In this document: positions 30,924-39,184 of the stretch, one piece after another
Numbering within the stretch: the stretch's first letter is position 1
How the letters are laid out: each line of letters starts with the position of its first letter
Origin: Halieaceae bacterium
Lineage (GTDB): Bacteria > Pseudomonadota > Gammaproteobacteria > Pseudomonadales > Halieaceae
DNA length: 48,999 nt
Direction of reading: 5' to 3'
NCBI GenBank assembly: GCA_028282105.1
Contig: JANQIO010000112.1
Location: 1 to 48,999, forward strand
Program-made: the position numbers and the translations under genes
The notes under the pieces: model-generated
The model's database searches: none
The model's input: the letters and a program-made list of their open reading frames with translations, nothing else
Told to the model about the DNA's origin: nothing

Positions 30924-32318
30924 ATGACGCTGGTAAATGCGCTGGCCGGACTGCTCGGTGATCGCTGCACTGCGAGTGCCGATGCCATGGCGAGCTACCT
31001 GGAAGATGAGCGCGGCCTGTACCGCGGCGAGGCCGCCTGCCTGGTATTCCCCGAGTCCACGGATGAGGTGGCCGCCGTCGTAAGGCTCTGCGTCGAGCAC
31101 GGCGCCAGTCTGGTGCCCCAGGGCGGCAACACCGGCTACTGCGGCGGCGCCACGCCATCCAGCGCTACCCAGGTGCTGCTCAACCTGTCGCGCCTGAACC
31201 GCATTCGCGCCATTGACCCGGTGGGTATGACGGTAACCGCCGAGGCCGGGGTGATCCTGGCCAATCTGCACGACGCGGTAGAAGCCGAAGACTTGTTCTT
31301 CCCGCTCAGCATGGGGTCGGAAGGTTCCTGCCAGTTGGGTGGCAATCTCGCCACCAATGCCGGCGGCCTGGCGGTGCTGAAGTACGGCATGGCCGGGGAA
31401 CTGGTGCTGGGGCTGGAAGTGGTGCTGCCGGATGGCAGCGTGTTGAACACCCTGAAACCGCTGCGCAAGGACAATACCGGCTACCATCTCAGGCAGCTGT
31501 TTCTCGGCGCCGAAGGTACGCTCGGGGTCATCACCGCCGCCGTGCTCAAGCTGTTTCCCCGGCCTACAGAATTCCAGACCGCCTGGCTGTCGGTTAGCGG
31601 AGTTGCCGCCGCCTGCCAGCTGCTACCGCTGGCTCGCCGCGCCAGCGGAGACTGCGTGACGTCTTTCGAATACATCAGCGGCCAGTCCCTGGCGCTGCTG
31701 GCACAGCACGTCGAGGGGCTCAGGCCACCGTTGGCCGGCGAGCACCATGTGCTGCTGGAACTATCCGGCGCCCTGCCGCCGGGTGGCCTCCGGCCCCAGC
31801 TCGAGCAGCTGCTGGAACAGGCGCTGGAAGCGGGCTGGGCCGAAGACGCGGTTATTGCCGAGAGCCTCGACCAGCGCCGCGCCCTGTGGGCATTGCGCGA
31901 GAACATACCGGAGGCGGAAAAGCGCGCCGGGCGCTCCATCAAGCACGACGTATCGGTGCCGATTGCAGATATTCCCGCCTACTGCGAGCAGGCCCCACGC
32001 CGGCTGGCGGCACTGGAACCATTGCGGCTATCCATTTACGGGCATATCGGTGACGGCAACCTGCACTACAACGTGCTGGCCCCCGAAGCGTCTGACCCGG
32101 CGGCTTTCAAGACCGACAAGGGCGAGGCGATCAGCCGCGTGGTGCACGACCTGGCGGCGGAAATGGGCGGCAGCTTCTCCGCCGAGCATGGCATTGGCCA
32201 GCTCAAGACGGCGGAGCTGGCGCGCTACGGCGACCCCGCCGCCCTGGCGCTGATGCGGGCCCTGAAACTCGCCATCGACCCCGAGGGCCGCATGAACCCG
32301 GGCAAGCTGCTGGACTAG
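30924..32318 (+). CDS. FAD-binding oxidase, D-2-hydroxyglutarate dehydrogenase type
   Basis: A 464-residue flavoenzyme. The N-terminal PCMH FAD-binding domain contains PQGGNTGYCGGATP and GSCQLGGNLATNAGG. The C-terminal FAD-oxidase domain contains the metal/substrate motif HIGDGNLHYN, and EHGIGQLK and NPGKLLD close it. This is the D-2-hydroxyacid / D-2-hydroxyglutarate dehydrogenase group; the exact 2-hydroxyacid cannot be told from sequence. There is no signal peptide. Its stop overlaps the convergent DUF1653 stop. D-lactate dehydrogenase is the main alternative. Confidence 0.9.
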   Translation: MTLVNALAGLLGDRCTASADAMASYLEDERGLYRGEAACLVFPESTDEVAAVVRLCVEHGASLVPQGGNTGYCGGATPSSATQVLLNLSRLNRIRAIDPVGMTVTAEAGVILANLHDAVEAEDLFFPLSMGSEGSCQLGGNLATNAGGLAVLKYGMAGELVLGLEVVLPDGSVLNTLKPLRKDNTGYHLRQLFLGAEGTLGVITAAVLKLFPRPTEFQTAWLSVSGVAAACQLLPLARRASGDCVTSFEYISGQSLALLAQHVEGLRPPLAGEHHVLLELSGALPPGGLRPQLEQLLEQALEAGWAEDAVIAESLDQRRALWALRENIPEAEKRAGRSIKHDVSVPIADIPAYCEQAPRRLAALEPLRLSIYGHIGDGNLHYNVLAPEASDPAAFKTDKGEAISRVVHDLAAEMGGSFSAEHGIGQLKTAELARYGDPAALALMRALKLAIDPEGRMNPGKLLD

Positions 32319-32530
32319 CTGGCTTCCACCAGTTCGAAGCGGGGCTTTTCCACCCCGTCCACCATCACCGTCTCGGTGAACATGGCCAGCGGCCGCACCC
32401 AGTGACTGAAGTCTCCGTACAGCGTGCGGTACACCACCAACCGCTCCTCGGTTTCGCTGTGGCTGGCGACGAACAATACCTCGTAGTCCTTGCCCTTGTA
32501 GTGGCGATAGCGCCCGGCCGGGATTTCCAT
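32315..32530 (-). CDS. DUF1653 domain protein
   Basis: A 71-residue protein that is essentially one DUF1653 domain (GRYRHYKGKDYEVLFVA, then RPLAMFTETV). I start it at the ATG at 32530, preceded by GGAG; the upstream extension is not conserved. Function is unknown. It is convergent with the flavoenzyme gene, their stops sharing CTAG. Confidence 0.88.
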   Translation of the reverse strand: MEIPAGRYRHYKGKDYEVLFVASHSETEERLVVYRTLYGDFSHWVRPLAMFTETVMVDGVEKPRFELVEAS

Positions 32531-32654
32531 AAACCCTTTCTCCGCGTGGAAATGCACCGATTTTACTGGGCTGCGCGCCGAAAACACGATATCTCGCTGC
32601 GATAAACCGCTGGGGGCATGCGGCAAACGGAGCGGCGGTTTTGTGAATTGCTCG

Positions 32655-32660
32655 TATAAT
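32655..32660 (+). promoter_or_regulatory. Candidate -10 box of the LytS-like kinase gene
   Basis: TATAAT overlaps the first possible ATG (32659). If it is the -10, transcription would start at about 32667-32668, at the second ATG, giving a leaderless mRNA. No Shine-Dalgarno precedes either ATG. Confidence 0.4.
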
Positions 32661-33786
32661 GAGCACCATGACACTGGAAAAACTGCTAGAGGATCGCCGC
32701 GCCCAGTTCTGGGCCCTGCAGATCATAGGCTGGTTTGGCTGGGGCGTGACTTTTTATGTCGCCGCGGTCATCTGGGGCTCGCCCAGCGAGTACGCCCGCT
32801 ACGTGCCTGTGATCACCACGGTGGGCCTGCTGTTGACCCTGGGCCTGCGCGCCATCTACAAGGCCACCTGGAACCTGTCGATAGGCCGGCGCATGGTGAT
32901 TGTGGTGGTGGCTTCCTACTTTGCCGGTGCGGCCTGGAAGATGAGCCGTTTCTACATCTTCCGCAATATGTTCGATACGGCCTCCGAGAAGGAAGAGCGC
33001 ATGCTGACCATGCTCACCACCTTCTGGGACCACCTGTTCTACCGGCTGGACGCCGTCACCTCGGCCTGGATGGTCATGCTGGCCTGGAGCGCCCTGTATT
33101 TCGGCGTGAAGTACTACCAGCTGCTACAGGAGGAGCGCGCGCGGGGCCTCAAGAGCGAGGCCATGGCCCATGAGGCCCAGCTCAAGATGCTGCGCTACCA
33201 GTTGAACCCGCACTTCCTGTTCAACACCCTGAACGCCATTTCCACCCTGGTGCTGGACAAGCAGAATCAGATGGCCAACACCATGGTGACCCGCCTGAGC
33301 CACTTCCTGCGCTACAGCCTCGACAACGACCCTATGGCCAAGGTCACCCTGGCCCAGGAAATCGAGGCCATGAAGCTGTACCTGGATATTGAAAAGGTGC
33401 GCTTTGCCGAGCGCCTGCGCCTGTCATTCGACGTCGAAAAGCAGGCCGAGCGAGCCCTGATTCCCAGCCTGCTGCTGCAGCCGCTGGTGGAAAACGCCAT
33501 CAAGTACGCCATTGCCCAGAGCATCAACGGCGGCGCCATCTGCATTTCCGCCCGGGTGTTCGCCGGCGAACTGCTGCTGGAAGTGGCCGATGACGGCCCC
33601 GGCCTGGACCCGGCGGTGCAGCCCAAGCACAAACGCAACGGCGTGGGCCTTGCCAATACCCGCGAGCGCCTGAAGGAGCTTTACGGCGACAACCAGTCCT
33701 TCGGCCTCAGCAGGACTGACCCACACGGACTCACCATCAATATTCGTATTCCACTGGAAATCAGTGAACAGGCGGTAGCGGCATGA
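32659..33786 (+). CDS. LytS/AlgZ-type sensor histidine kinase
   Basis: A 375-residue membrane kinase. Four likely helices (about 18-40, 48-66, 79-96 and 130-150) form the sensor. The His_kinase domain has the acceptor His185 in QLNPHFLFNTLN, and a HATPase domain follows (LLQPLVENAIKYA, DDGPGLDP, GVGLANTRERL). It has no extracytoplasmic sensor domain of any size. It overlaps its regulator gene by four bases. AlgZ of Pseudomonas is the closest well-known relative; the signal is unknown. ATG 32668 is an alternative start. Confidence 0.92.
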   Translation: MSTMTLEKLLEDRRAQFWALQIIGWFGWGVTFYVAAVIWGSPSEYARYVPVITTVGLLLTLGLRAIYKATWNLSIGRRMVIVVVASYFAGAAWKMSRFYIFRNMFDTASEKEERMLTMLTTFWDHLFYRLDAVTSAWMVMLAWSALYFGVKYYQLLQEERARGLKSEAMAHEAQLKMLRYQLNPHFLFNTLNAISTLVLDKQNQMANTMVTRLSHFLRYSLDNDPMAKVTLAQEIEAMKLYLDIEKVRFAERLRLSFDVEKQAERALIPSLLLQPLVENAIKYAIAQSINGGAICISARVFAGELLLEVADDGPGLDPAVQPKHKRNGVGLANTRERLKELYGDNQSFGLSRTDPHGLTINIRIPLEISEQAVAA

Positions 33787-34598
33787 ACAAACTGCGCACA
33801 GTCATCGTTGACGACGAACCACTGGCCCGCAAGGGCCTGAGCCTGCGGTTGGCAGACCGCGACGACCTCGAGCTGGTGGCCGAATGCGGCAACGGCGAGG
33901 AAGCCCTGAAAGCCGTCGCCGAGCTGTCTCCGGACCTGATGTTCCTGGACATCCAGATGCCCGGCATGGACGGCTTTGAAGTTGTCCACAGCCTGCAGGG
34001 TGACGCCATGCCGATGGTGATCTTCGCCACCGCATTCGACCAGTTTGCGGTAGACGCCTTCGAAGTGAATGCGGTGGACTATGTGCTGAAACCGGTCGAT
34101 GACGAGCGCCTGAATGCCGCTATCGATCGGGCGGTGGACAGCTTCAGCCAGCAGCAGCTCGCCGACCAGAAGCAGAACCTGATGACCGCCTGCATGCAGC
34201 TGAGCGGCGCCAGCGCCTCGACGGTGGAGGACATCGCCGACGGCAAAGCCGAAAGCTACCCGGACAAGCTCAGCATTCGCGATGGCGACGAGGTGCATAT
34301 GGTGCCTGTCGAGGAGATCGACTGGATCGACGCGGCCGGCGACTACATGTGCGTGCACGCCGCCAACGTCACCCACATCATGCGCATCACCATGAAACAG
34401 CTGGAAGCGCTGCTCAACCCGCTGCAGTTTCTGCGCATTCACCGCTCCACCATCGTCAACCGCGACCGCATCGCCAGTGCCCAGAGCCTCACCAACGGCG
34501 AGTACCTGCTGACCCTGCACGAGGGCACCCGGCTCAAGGTGAGCCGCAGCTATCGCGATCGCATCCGCGAGCTGACAGCGCTTTCCACAACGGGCTGA
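33783..34598 (+). CDS. LytTR-family response regulator (AlgR-like)
   Basis: A 271-residue regulator. The receiver domain has the acidic VDDE and phosphorylation Asp56 in LDIQMPGMDG, with the conserved Lys in VLKPVDD. The LytTR DNA-binding domain occupies roughly residues 165-265 (IDWIDAAGDYMCVH, FLRIHRSTIVNR, LKVSRSYRDR). It is the partner of the kinase directly upstream (ATGA overlap). Its TGA stop is inside the first unit of a 23-bp tandem array. Targets are unknown; the following RND genes are candidates by position only. Confidence 0.94.
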   Translation: MNKLRTVIVDDEPLARKGLSLRLADRDDLELVAECGNGEEALKAVAELSPDLMFLDIQMPGMDGFEVVHSLQGDAMPMVIFATAFDQFAVDAFEVNAVDYVLKPVDDERLNAAIDRAVDSFSQQQLADQKQNLMTACMQLSGASASTVEDIADGKAESYPDKLSIRDGDEVHMVPVEEIDWIDAAGDYMCVHAANVTHIMRITMKQLEALLNPLQFLRIHRSTIVNRDRIASAQSLTNGEYLLTLHEGTRLKVSRSYRDRIRELTALSTTG

Positions 34599-34767
34599 AG
34601 GCTCTCTACAAACGCGGCTGAGGGCTCTCTACAAACACGGCTGAGGGCTCTCTACAGCTACCGCTGAGGGCTTTCTACAACTCACGCTGAAGGCTCTCTA
34701 CAGCTACCGCTGAGGGCTCTTTACAGCTTCCGCTGAAGGCTCTCCACAGCTTCCGCTGAAGGCTCTA
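34595..34767. repeat. 23-bp tandem repeat, seven full copies plus a part
   Basis: Units begin CTGA(A/G)GGCTCTCTACA and recur at exactly 23 bases: 34595, 34618, 34641, 34664, 34687, 34710, 34733, with a partial eighth at 34756. The first CTGA includes the stop codon of the LytTR gene. The last eight or so bases of each unit vary in pairs. The period is not a multiple of three, so it is non-coding. The rest of the 356-bp gap (34768-34954) shows only an AGGGG ribosome site before the pump gene and nothing else I can name. Confidence 0.94.
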
Positions 34768-34954
34768 CCCCCCATAAAACCTGACCTGGCGTGGTGTTTC
34801 CTCGCCTCGTCGCACTCCTCTCTCCACTCATCGCAGTTCGGCGGATTCCCCCGCGAGACATTGCTACCTTCATGTCTCAGTTAAAAGGGGGATTGCCACG
34901 GGCCTGAGATGTTACAGGCTTTGTGTCGCACCCCAATGGAGCCCAGGGGCCGCG

Positions 34955-37900
34955 ATGAACCTGACACACACCTCAATCAAGAACCCCGCCGCCATTGCGG
35001 TAGCGGTGGCTGTGCTGGTGCTGTTCGGCAGCTGGAGCATCGCCAAATTGCCGATCCAGTTGTTCCCGGATATCGAGTCCCCGACCATCTCTATCCAGAC
35101 CAGCTGGCGCGCCGCTTCCCCGCGCGAGATCGAATCCGAAATCATCGAGCCCATCGAGGCGGTGCTGCGCGGCATGCCCGGCATCCAGGAGATGGCGGCC
35201 TACGCCAACGCCGGCAACGCCTGGATCAACCTGGAGTTTGGCCTCGAGACCGACATGCAGAAAGCGCTGATGGACGTCATCGCGCGCATGAACCGCATCG
35301 ATCCGCTGCCGCGGGACGCCAGCCAGCCGGTCATCATGCTGGGCGGCGGCAACGGCGACACGCCGGCGCTGACCTACTTCTTCCTGCAGAAGCTGCCTGG
35401 TACACCCGGTGCCGTGCACGAGTACGCCGCCTTTGCCGAGGACGTTATTCGCCCGGCGATCGAAGCGGTGCCGGGCGTCGCCAACGTGCAGCCCTCGGCC
35501 AATGACAACGGCAACACCCAGGAACTACAAATCCTGTTTGATCCCCAGCGTGCGGCCGATCTCGGCGTGCCCCTGCCCGAGATCGCTGCGCGCCTGGGCC
35601 AGGCCAACGACGTCTCCGGCGGCTTTGTGGACGTCGGCCGGCGTCAGTACACCCTGCGCTTCACCGGCCGCTACGAACCCCGTGAACTGGGCGAGATGAT
35701 TTTTGAGTGGCGCGACGGCCGGCCGGTGCGGCTGGGTGATATCGCCACTATCCAGGTGGTGCAGAGCAATGCCGACGCCTATCCCACCCAGAACGGTAAC
35801 CCGGCCATCTCCATCCGCGTGGACCGCGAGAACGGCGCCAACGTACTGGCCACCCTCAACGCGGTCAAAGCCGTGGTTGAGGAACTCAATGCCGGCCCGG
35901 TCAAGGACAAGGGCCTGGTGATGGCCCAGTCCTTCGATGCCTCGGTGTTCATCTACCGGGCCATCAACCTGGTCACCGGCAACCTGTTGCTGGGCATGCT
36001 GTTGGCGGTGGGCGTGCTGTGGTGGTTCCTGCGGCGTATGCGCGCCACGCTGATTGTCGCCGCTGCCATCCCGATTTCCCTGCTGGCGACCTTTGTGCTG
36101 CTCAACGTAACCGGCAACTCACTGAACGTCATTTCCCTGGCCGGCCTGGCCTTCGCTACCGGCATGGTGCTGGATGCGGCCATCGTGGTGTTGGAGAACA
36201 TCGTGCGCCTGCGCGAGAAAGGCATGGACGCTGAAGAAGCCGCGCTGGAAGGCACCAGCCGGGTATGGGGCGCGCTGCTGGCCTCCACGGCAACCACCGT
36301 GGCGATCTTCCTGCCGGTGATCTTTATGCGCGAGGTGGAGGGTCAGCTATTTGGCGACCTGGCCATCACCATCGCCATTGCCGTGGTCATGTCACTGCTG
36401 GTCGCCATCAGCGTGCTGCCGTTGGCCAGCAAGCTGTGGCTGCGGGAGGACAGCCTGAAGGACAGCCATGCTGGCAACTGGCGCAGGCTCACGGAGCGCA
36501 TCATGCGGGCCACTGGCAGCGTGCGTCGCCGCCGCTTGCTGGCCGCCGGCCTGTTGATTGTGCCGCTCAGCGCCAGCTGGCTGCTGATTCCCGAGCTCGA
36601 CTACCTGCCGCCGGTGAAACGCGACGCCGTAGACGTCTGGTTCCGCTTTCCCGCCGGGGTCAGCCAGACCAGCATCCGCGAGGAGTACATCAAGGTGCTG
36701 GACCAGCGCATGCAGCCACTGATGCAGGGTGAGCGCGAGCCGACCCTGAAGAACTACTACATCCTGACCTGGCCCGGCGGCGGCACCATGGGTGCGCGGG
36801 TCAAGGACCAGGACCGGGTGGGTGAACTGCAGCAGATTATCACCAGCGAGATCTTCACCGACCTGCCGGACCTGCAGTCCTTCGCGGCCCAGGGCAATCT
36901 ATTCGGTGGTTTTGGCGGCGAACGCATGGTGTCGGTACACCTGCAGTCGCGGGACCGTGATGCCCTGTCACGGGCCGCCACCATCGGCCAGGAACTGCTG
37001 GCGGAGGCCCTGCCCGGCACCCCGGTGCAGGTGAACCCGGGGCTGGAGCAGGCCGAACCGGAACTGCGTCTGGCACCCCGCGACCGGCGCATCAGCGAGG
37101 CCGGCTGGGCGCGTCGCGATATGGGCAATATCGTGCGGGCGCTTGGCGACGGCCTGTACGTCGGTGAGCACTTCGACGGCGAAAAGCGCATGGACATCAT
37201 CCTGCGTGGCACCGAGTGGGAACGCCCCGAGCAGCTCGCCGCCACCCCCCTGGCCACCCCCGGCGGTGACACGGTCATGCTGGGTGAGCTGGTGGACGTC
37301 AGCCGCACGGTCGGCCCCAGCCAGCTGGTGCGTATCGACCGGCGCCGGACCATCACCCTGGATATTCGCCCGCCGGAGGATATGTCCCTGGAGCGAGTGA
37401 TGGACGTGCTGGAAAACCAGGTCAAGCCGGCTTTGCTGGATGCCCTGCCTGAGGACGGCAGCATCCTGTACGGCGGCAGCGCCAATGCCCTGACCCGCGC
37501 CATCAGCACCATGGGCAGCAACTTTGCGGTGGCAGTGCTGCTGTTGTTCCTGCTGATGGCAGCACTGTTCCGCTCGGTCAAGGACAGCCTGCTGGTCGTC
37601 ATGGCGATGCCCCTGGCCATGGTCGGTGGCGTGGTATCGCTGCGGGTGCTGAACCTGATCACCTTCCAGCCCCTGGACCTGCTCACCATGATCGGTTTTG
37701 TCATTCTGCTGGGGCTGGTGGTCAACAATGCCATTTTGCTGGTGCACCAGACTCGCAGCGCCGAAGCGCTGGGTAGCAGTCGCACCGAAGCGGTCCGCCA
37801 GGCCCTGCAGACCCGGATGCGGCCTATTTTCATGAGCACACTGACCAGCATCTTCGGCATGTTGCCGCTGCTGCTGATGCCGGGCGTGGGCAGCGTGATC

Positions 37901-38050
37901 TACCGCGGTCTGGCCGCGGTGATAGTCGGCGGTATGTGTTTCAGCACCGCGTTTACCTTGTTGCTGTTGCCCTGCCTGTTGCGCATGGGCGGCGAAGCGC
38001 GGGCAGCGGCCCTGCCGCATGCGCGCTCGAACCCGAACCCGGCCGCCTGA
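34955..38050 (+). CDS. RND efflux pump, inner-membrane permease
   Basis: A 1031-residue proton-driven transporter of the AcrB/MdtB-like superfamily with the usual 12 helices and two large periplasmic porter regions (about 35-330 and 550-850). Helix 4 reads GMVLDAAIVV: Asp407 is present, but the second relay acid of AcrB (Asp408) is Ala. Helix 10 has VVNNAILLV without the AcrB Lys940. The proton relay therefore differs from classical HAE1 drug pumps. Substrate is not predictable. The adaptor gene follows with 25 bases between, the reverse of the common adaptor-first order; no outer-membrane channel gene is present. Confidence 0.95.
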   Translation: MNLTHTSIKNPAAIAVAVAVLVLFGSWSIAKLPIQLFPDIESPTISIQTSWRAASPREIESEIIEPIEAVLRGMPGIQEMAAYANAGNAWINLEFGLETDMQKALMDVIARMNRIDPLPRDASQPVIMLGGGNGDTPALTYFFLQKLPGTPGAVHEYAAFAEDVIRPAIEAVPGVANVQPSANDNGNTQELQILFDPQRAADLGVPLPEIAARLGQANDVSGGFVDVGRRQYTLRFTGRYEPRELGEMIFEWRDGRPVRLGDIATIQVVQSNADAYPTQNGNPAISIRVDRENGANVLATLNAVKAVVEELNAGPVKDKGLVMAQSFDASVFIYRAINLVTGNLLLGMLLAVGVLWWFLRRMRATLIVAAAIPISLLATFVLLNVTGNSLNVISLAGLAFATGMVLDAAIVVLENIVRLREKGMDAEEAALEGTSRVWGALLASTATTVAIFLPVIFMREVEGQLFGDLAITIAIAVVMSLLVAISVLPLASKLWLREDSLKDSHAGNWRRLTERIMRATGSVRRRRLLAAGLLIVPLSASWLLIPELDYLPPVKRDAVDVWFRFPAGVSQTSIREEYIKVLDQRMQPLMQGEREPTLKNYYILTWPGGGTMGARVKDQDRVGELQQIITSEIFTDLPDLQSFAAQGNLFGGFGGERMVSVHLQSRDRDALSRAATIGQELLAEALPGTPVQVNPGLEQAEPELRLAPRDRRISEAGWARRDMGNIVRALGDGLYVGEHFDGEKRMDIILRGTEWERPEQLAATPLATPGGDTVMLGELVDVSRTVGPSQLVRIDRRRTITLDIRPPEDMSLERVMDVLENQVKPALLDALPEDGSILYGGSANALTRAISTMGSNFAVAVLLLFLLMAALFRSVKDSLLVVMAMPLAMVGGVVSLRVLNLITFQPLDLLTMIGFVILLGLVVNNAILLVHQTRSAEALGSSRTEAVRQALQTRMRPIFMSTLTSIFGMLPLLLMPGVGSVIYRGLAAVIVGGMCFSTAFTLLLLPCLLRMGGEARAAALPHARSNPNPAA

Positions 38051-38075
38051 TGCGGTAATGCCTGGAGGCATGGTT

Positions 38076-39176
38076 ATGAGATACCTTGTTGCAAAATCCC
38101 TGGCTGTAAAGCCCCTGTTTGAGAAATCCAGGACGCTGGCACTGCTGGCCCTGCTCATGGGCGCACTGCCCGCGGCGGTGCAGGCACAGCAAGCGCCGGT
38201 GACCGTAGAGACCGACTCGGTCACCCGGGAAAGCGTGGCGCCGACCATGAACGTATCCGGCGTGATTGTCAGCCGCGAGGATGCCGCCATTGCCAGCGAA
38301 CTGGACGGCCGCCTTGAATGGATTGCCGAAGTCGGTGACCGCTTTCAGCAGGGCGACACGATCGCCCGCCTGGACCAGCATCTGATTGAGCTGGAGCTGC
38401 GCGAGCGTGAAGCCGGTATTGAGGCCCTTAAAGCCAACCTGGACTGGCTGCAACGCCAGACCAATCGCCTGGACGAGCTGGCCACCCGCAACAACACGGC
38501 GCATTCCGAGCTGGATGAAACCCGCGCCCGCTACCTGGTGCTGGAGCAGGAGCTGACCCAGGCCGAAGTGGCGCTGGAGCGCACCCGCTACAACCTCGAA
38601 CGCTCCACAGTGCGCGCGCCCTTTGACGGCGTGGTGGTGTCGCGCAATATGGCAGCCGGGGAATACGCCACCGAAGGCATGCCACTGCTGCGACTGGTCA
38701 ACACCCGGGCGCTGGAAGTGAGTGTGACCGCGCCGCTGAGACTGGCGCGCTTCAACCAGGCCGGCGATAGTGTGCAGCTCACCAACGGCGACACCGTGGC
38801 TGAAGCCCGCATCCGCAGCCTGGTGGAGGTCGGCGACCTGCGCTCACATATGATGGAACTGCGGCTCACGCCCACCACCAGCGACTGGCTGATCGGCGAG
38901 GCGGTGACGGTGGCGCTGCCCGCCGCCCAGGTGGAGACCACCACCACGGTGGCCCGAGACGCGGTGGTGCTGCGCGATCACAGCAACTACGTGTACCTGG
39001 TTGACGACCAGTCCAATGCCCAGCGGGTGTCGGTCGAGCTGGGAGCGGGTGTCGGAGAGCGTATCGCCATCGAAGGGGCCATCGAACCCGGTGATACGGT
39101 AATCGTGCGCGGCGCGGAAAACCTGCGCGACGGCCAGAAGGTCAATGCCCTGGCGGAGCGCGTCACCATGCGCTAG
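38076..39176 (+). CDS. RND efflux periplasmic adaptor (membrane fusion protein)
   Basis: A 366-residue HlyD/AcrA-type adaptor. The ATG at 38076 is chosen because GGAGG lies seven bases upstream, giving a signal peptide ending VQAQQ. The sequence shows a split lipoyl domain (IASELDGRLEWIAEVGDRFQQGD ... STVRAPFDGVVVSRN), a short alpha hairpin between (about 115-180), and a beta barrel and membrane-proximal region to the end. It joins the upstream pump to an outer-membrane channel encoded elsewhere. Confidence 0.93.
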   Translation: MRYLVAKSLAVKPLFEKSRTLALLALLMGALPAAVQAQQAPVTVETDSVTRESVAPTMNVSGVIVSREDAAIASELDGRLEWIAEVGDRFQQGDTIARLDQHLIELELREREAGIEALKANLDWLQRQTNRLDELATRNNTAHSELDETRARYLVLEQELTQAEVALERTRYNLERSTVRAPFDGVVVSRNMAAGEYATEGMPLLRLVNTRALEVSVTAPLRLARFNQAGDSVQLTNGDTVAEARIRSLVEVGDLRSHMMELRLTPTTSDWLIGEAVTVALPAAQVETTTTVARDAVVLRDHSNYVYLVDDQSNAQRVSVELGAGVGERIAIEGAIEPGDTVIVRGAENLRDGQKVNALAERVTMR

Positions 39177-39184
39177 CCGCCTGG

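Noticed and set aside
34595-34767. CRISPR array
   Set aside because: The 23-bp units are contiguous with no unique spacers of regular length and there are no cas genes.
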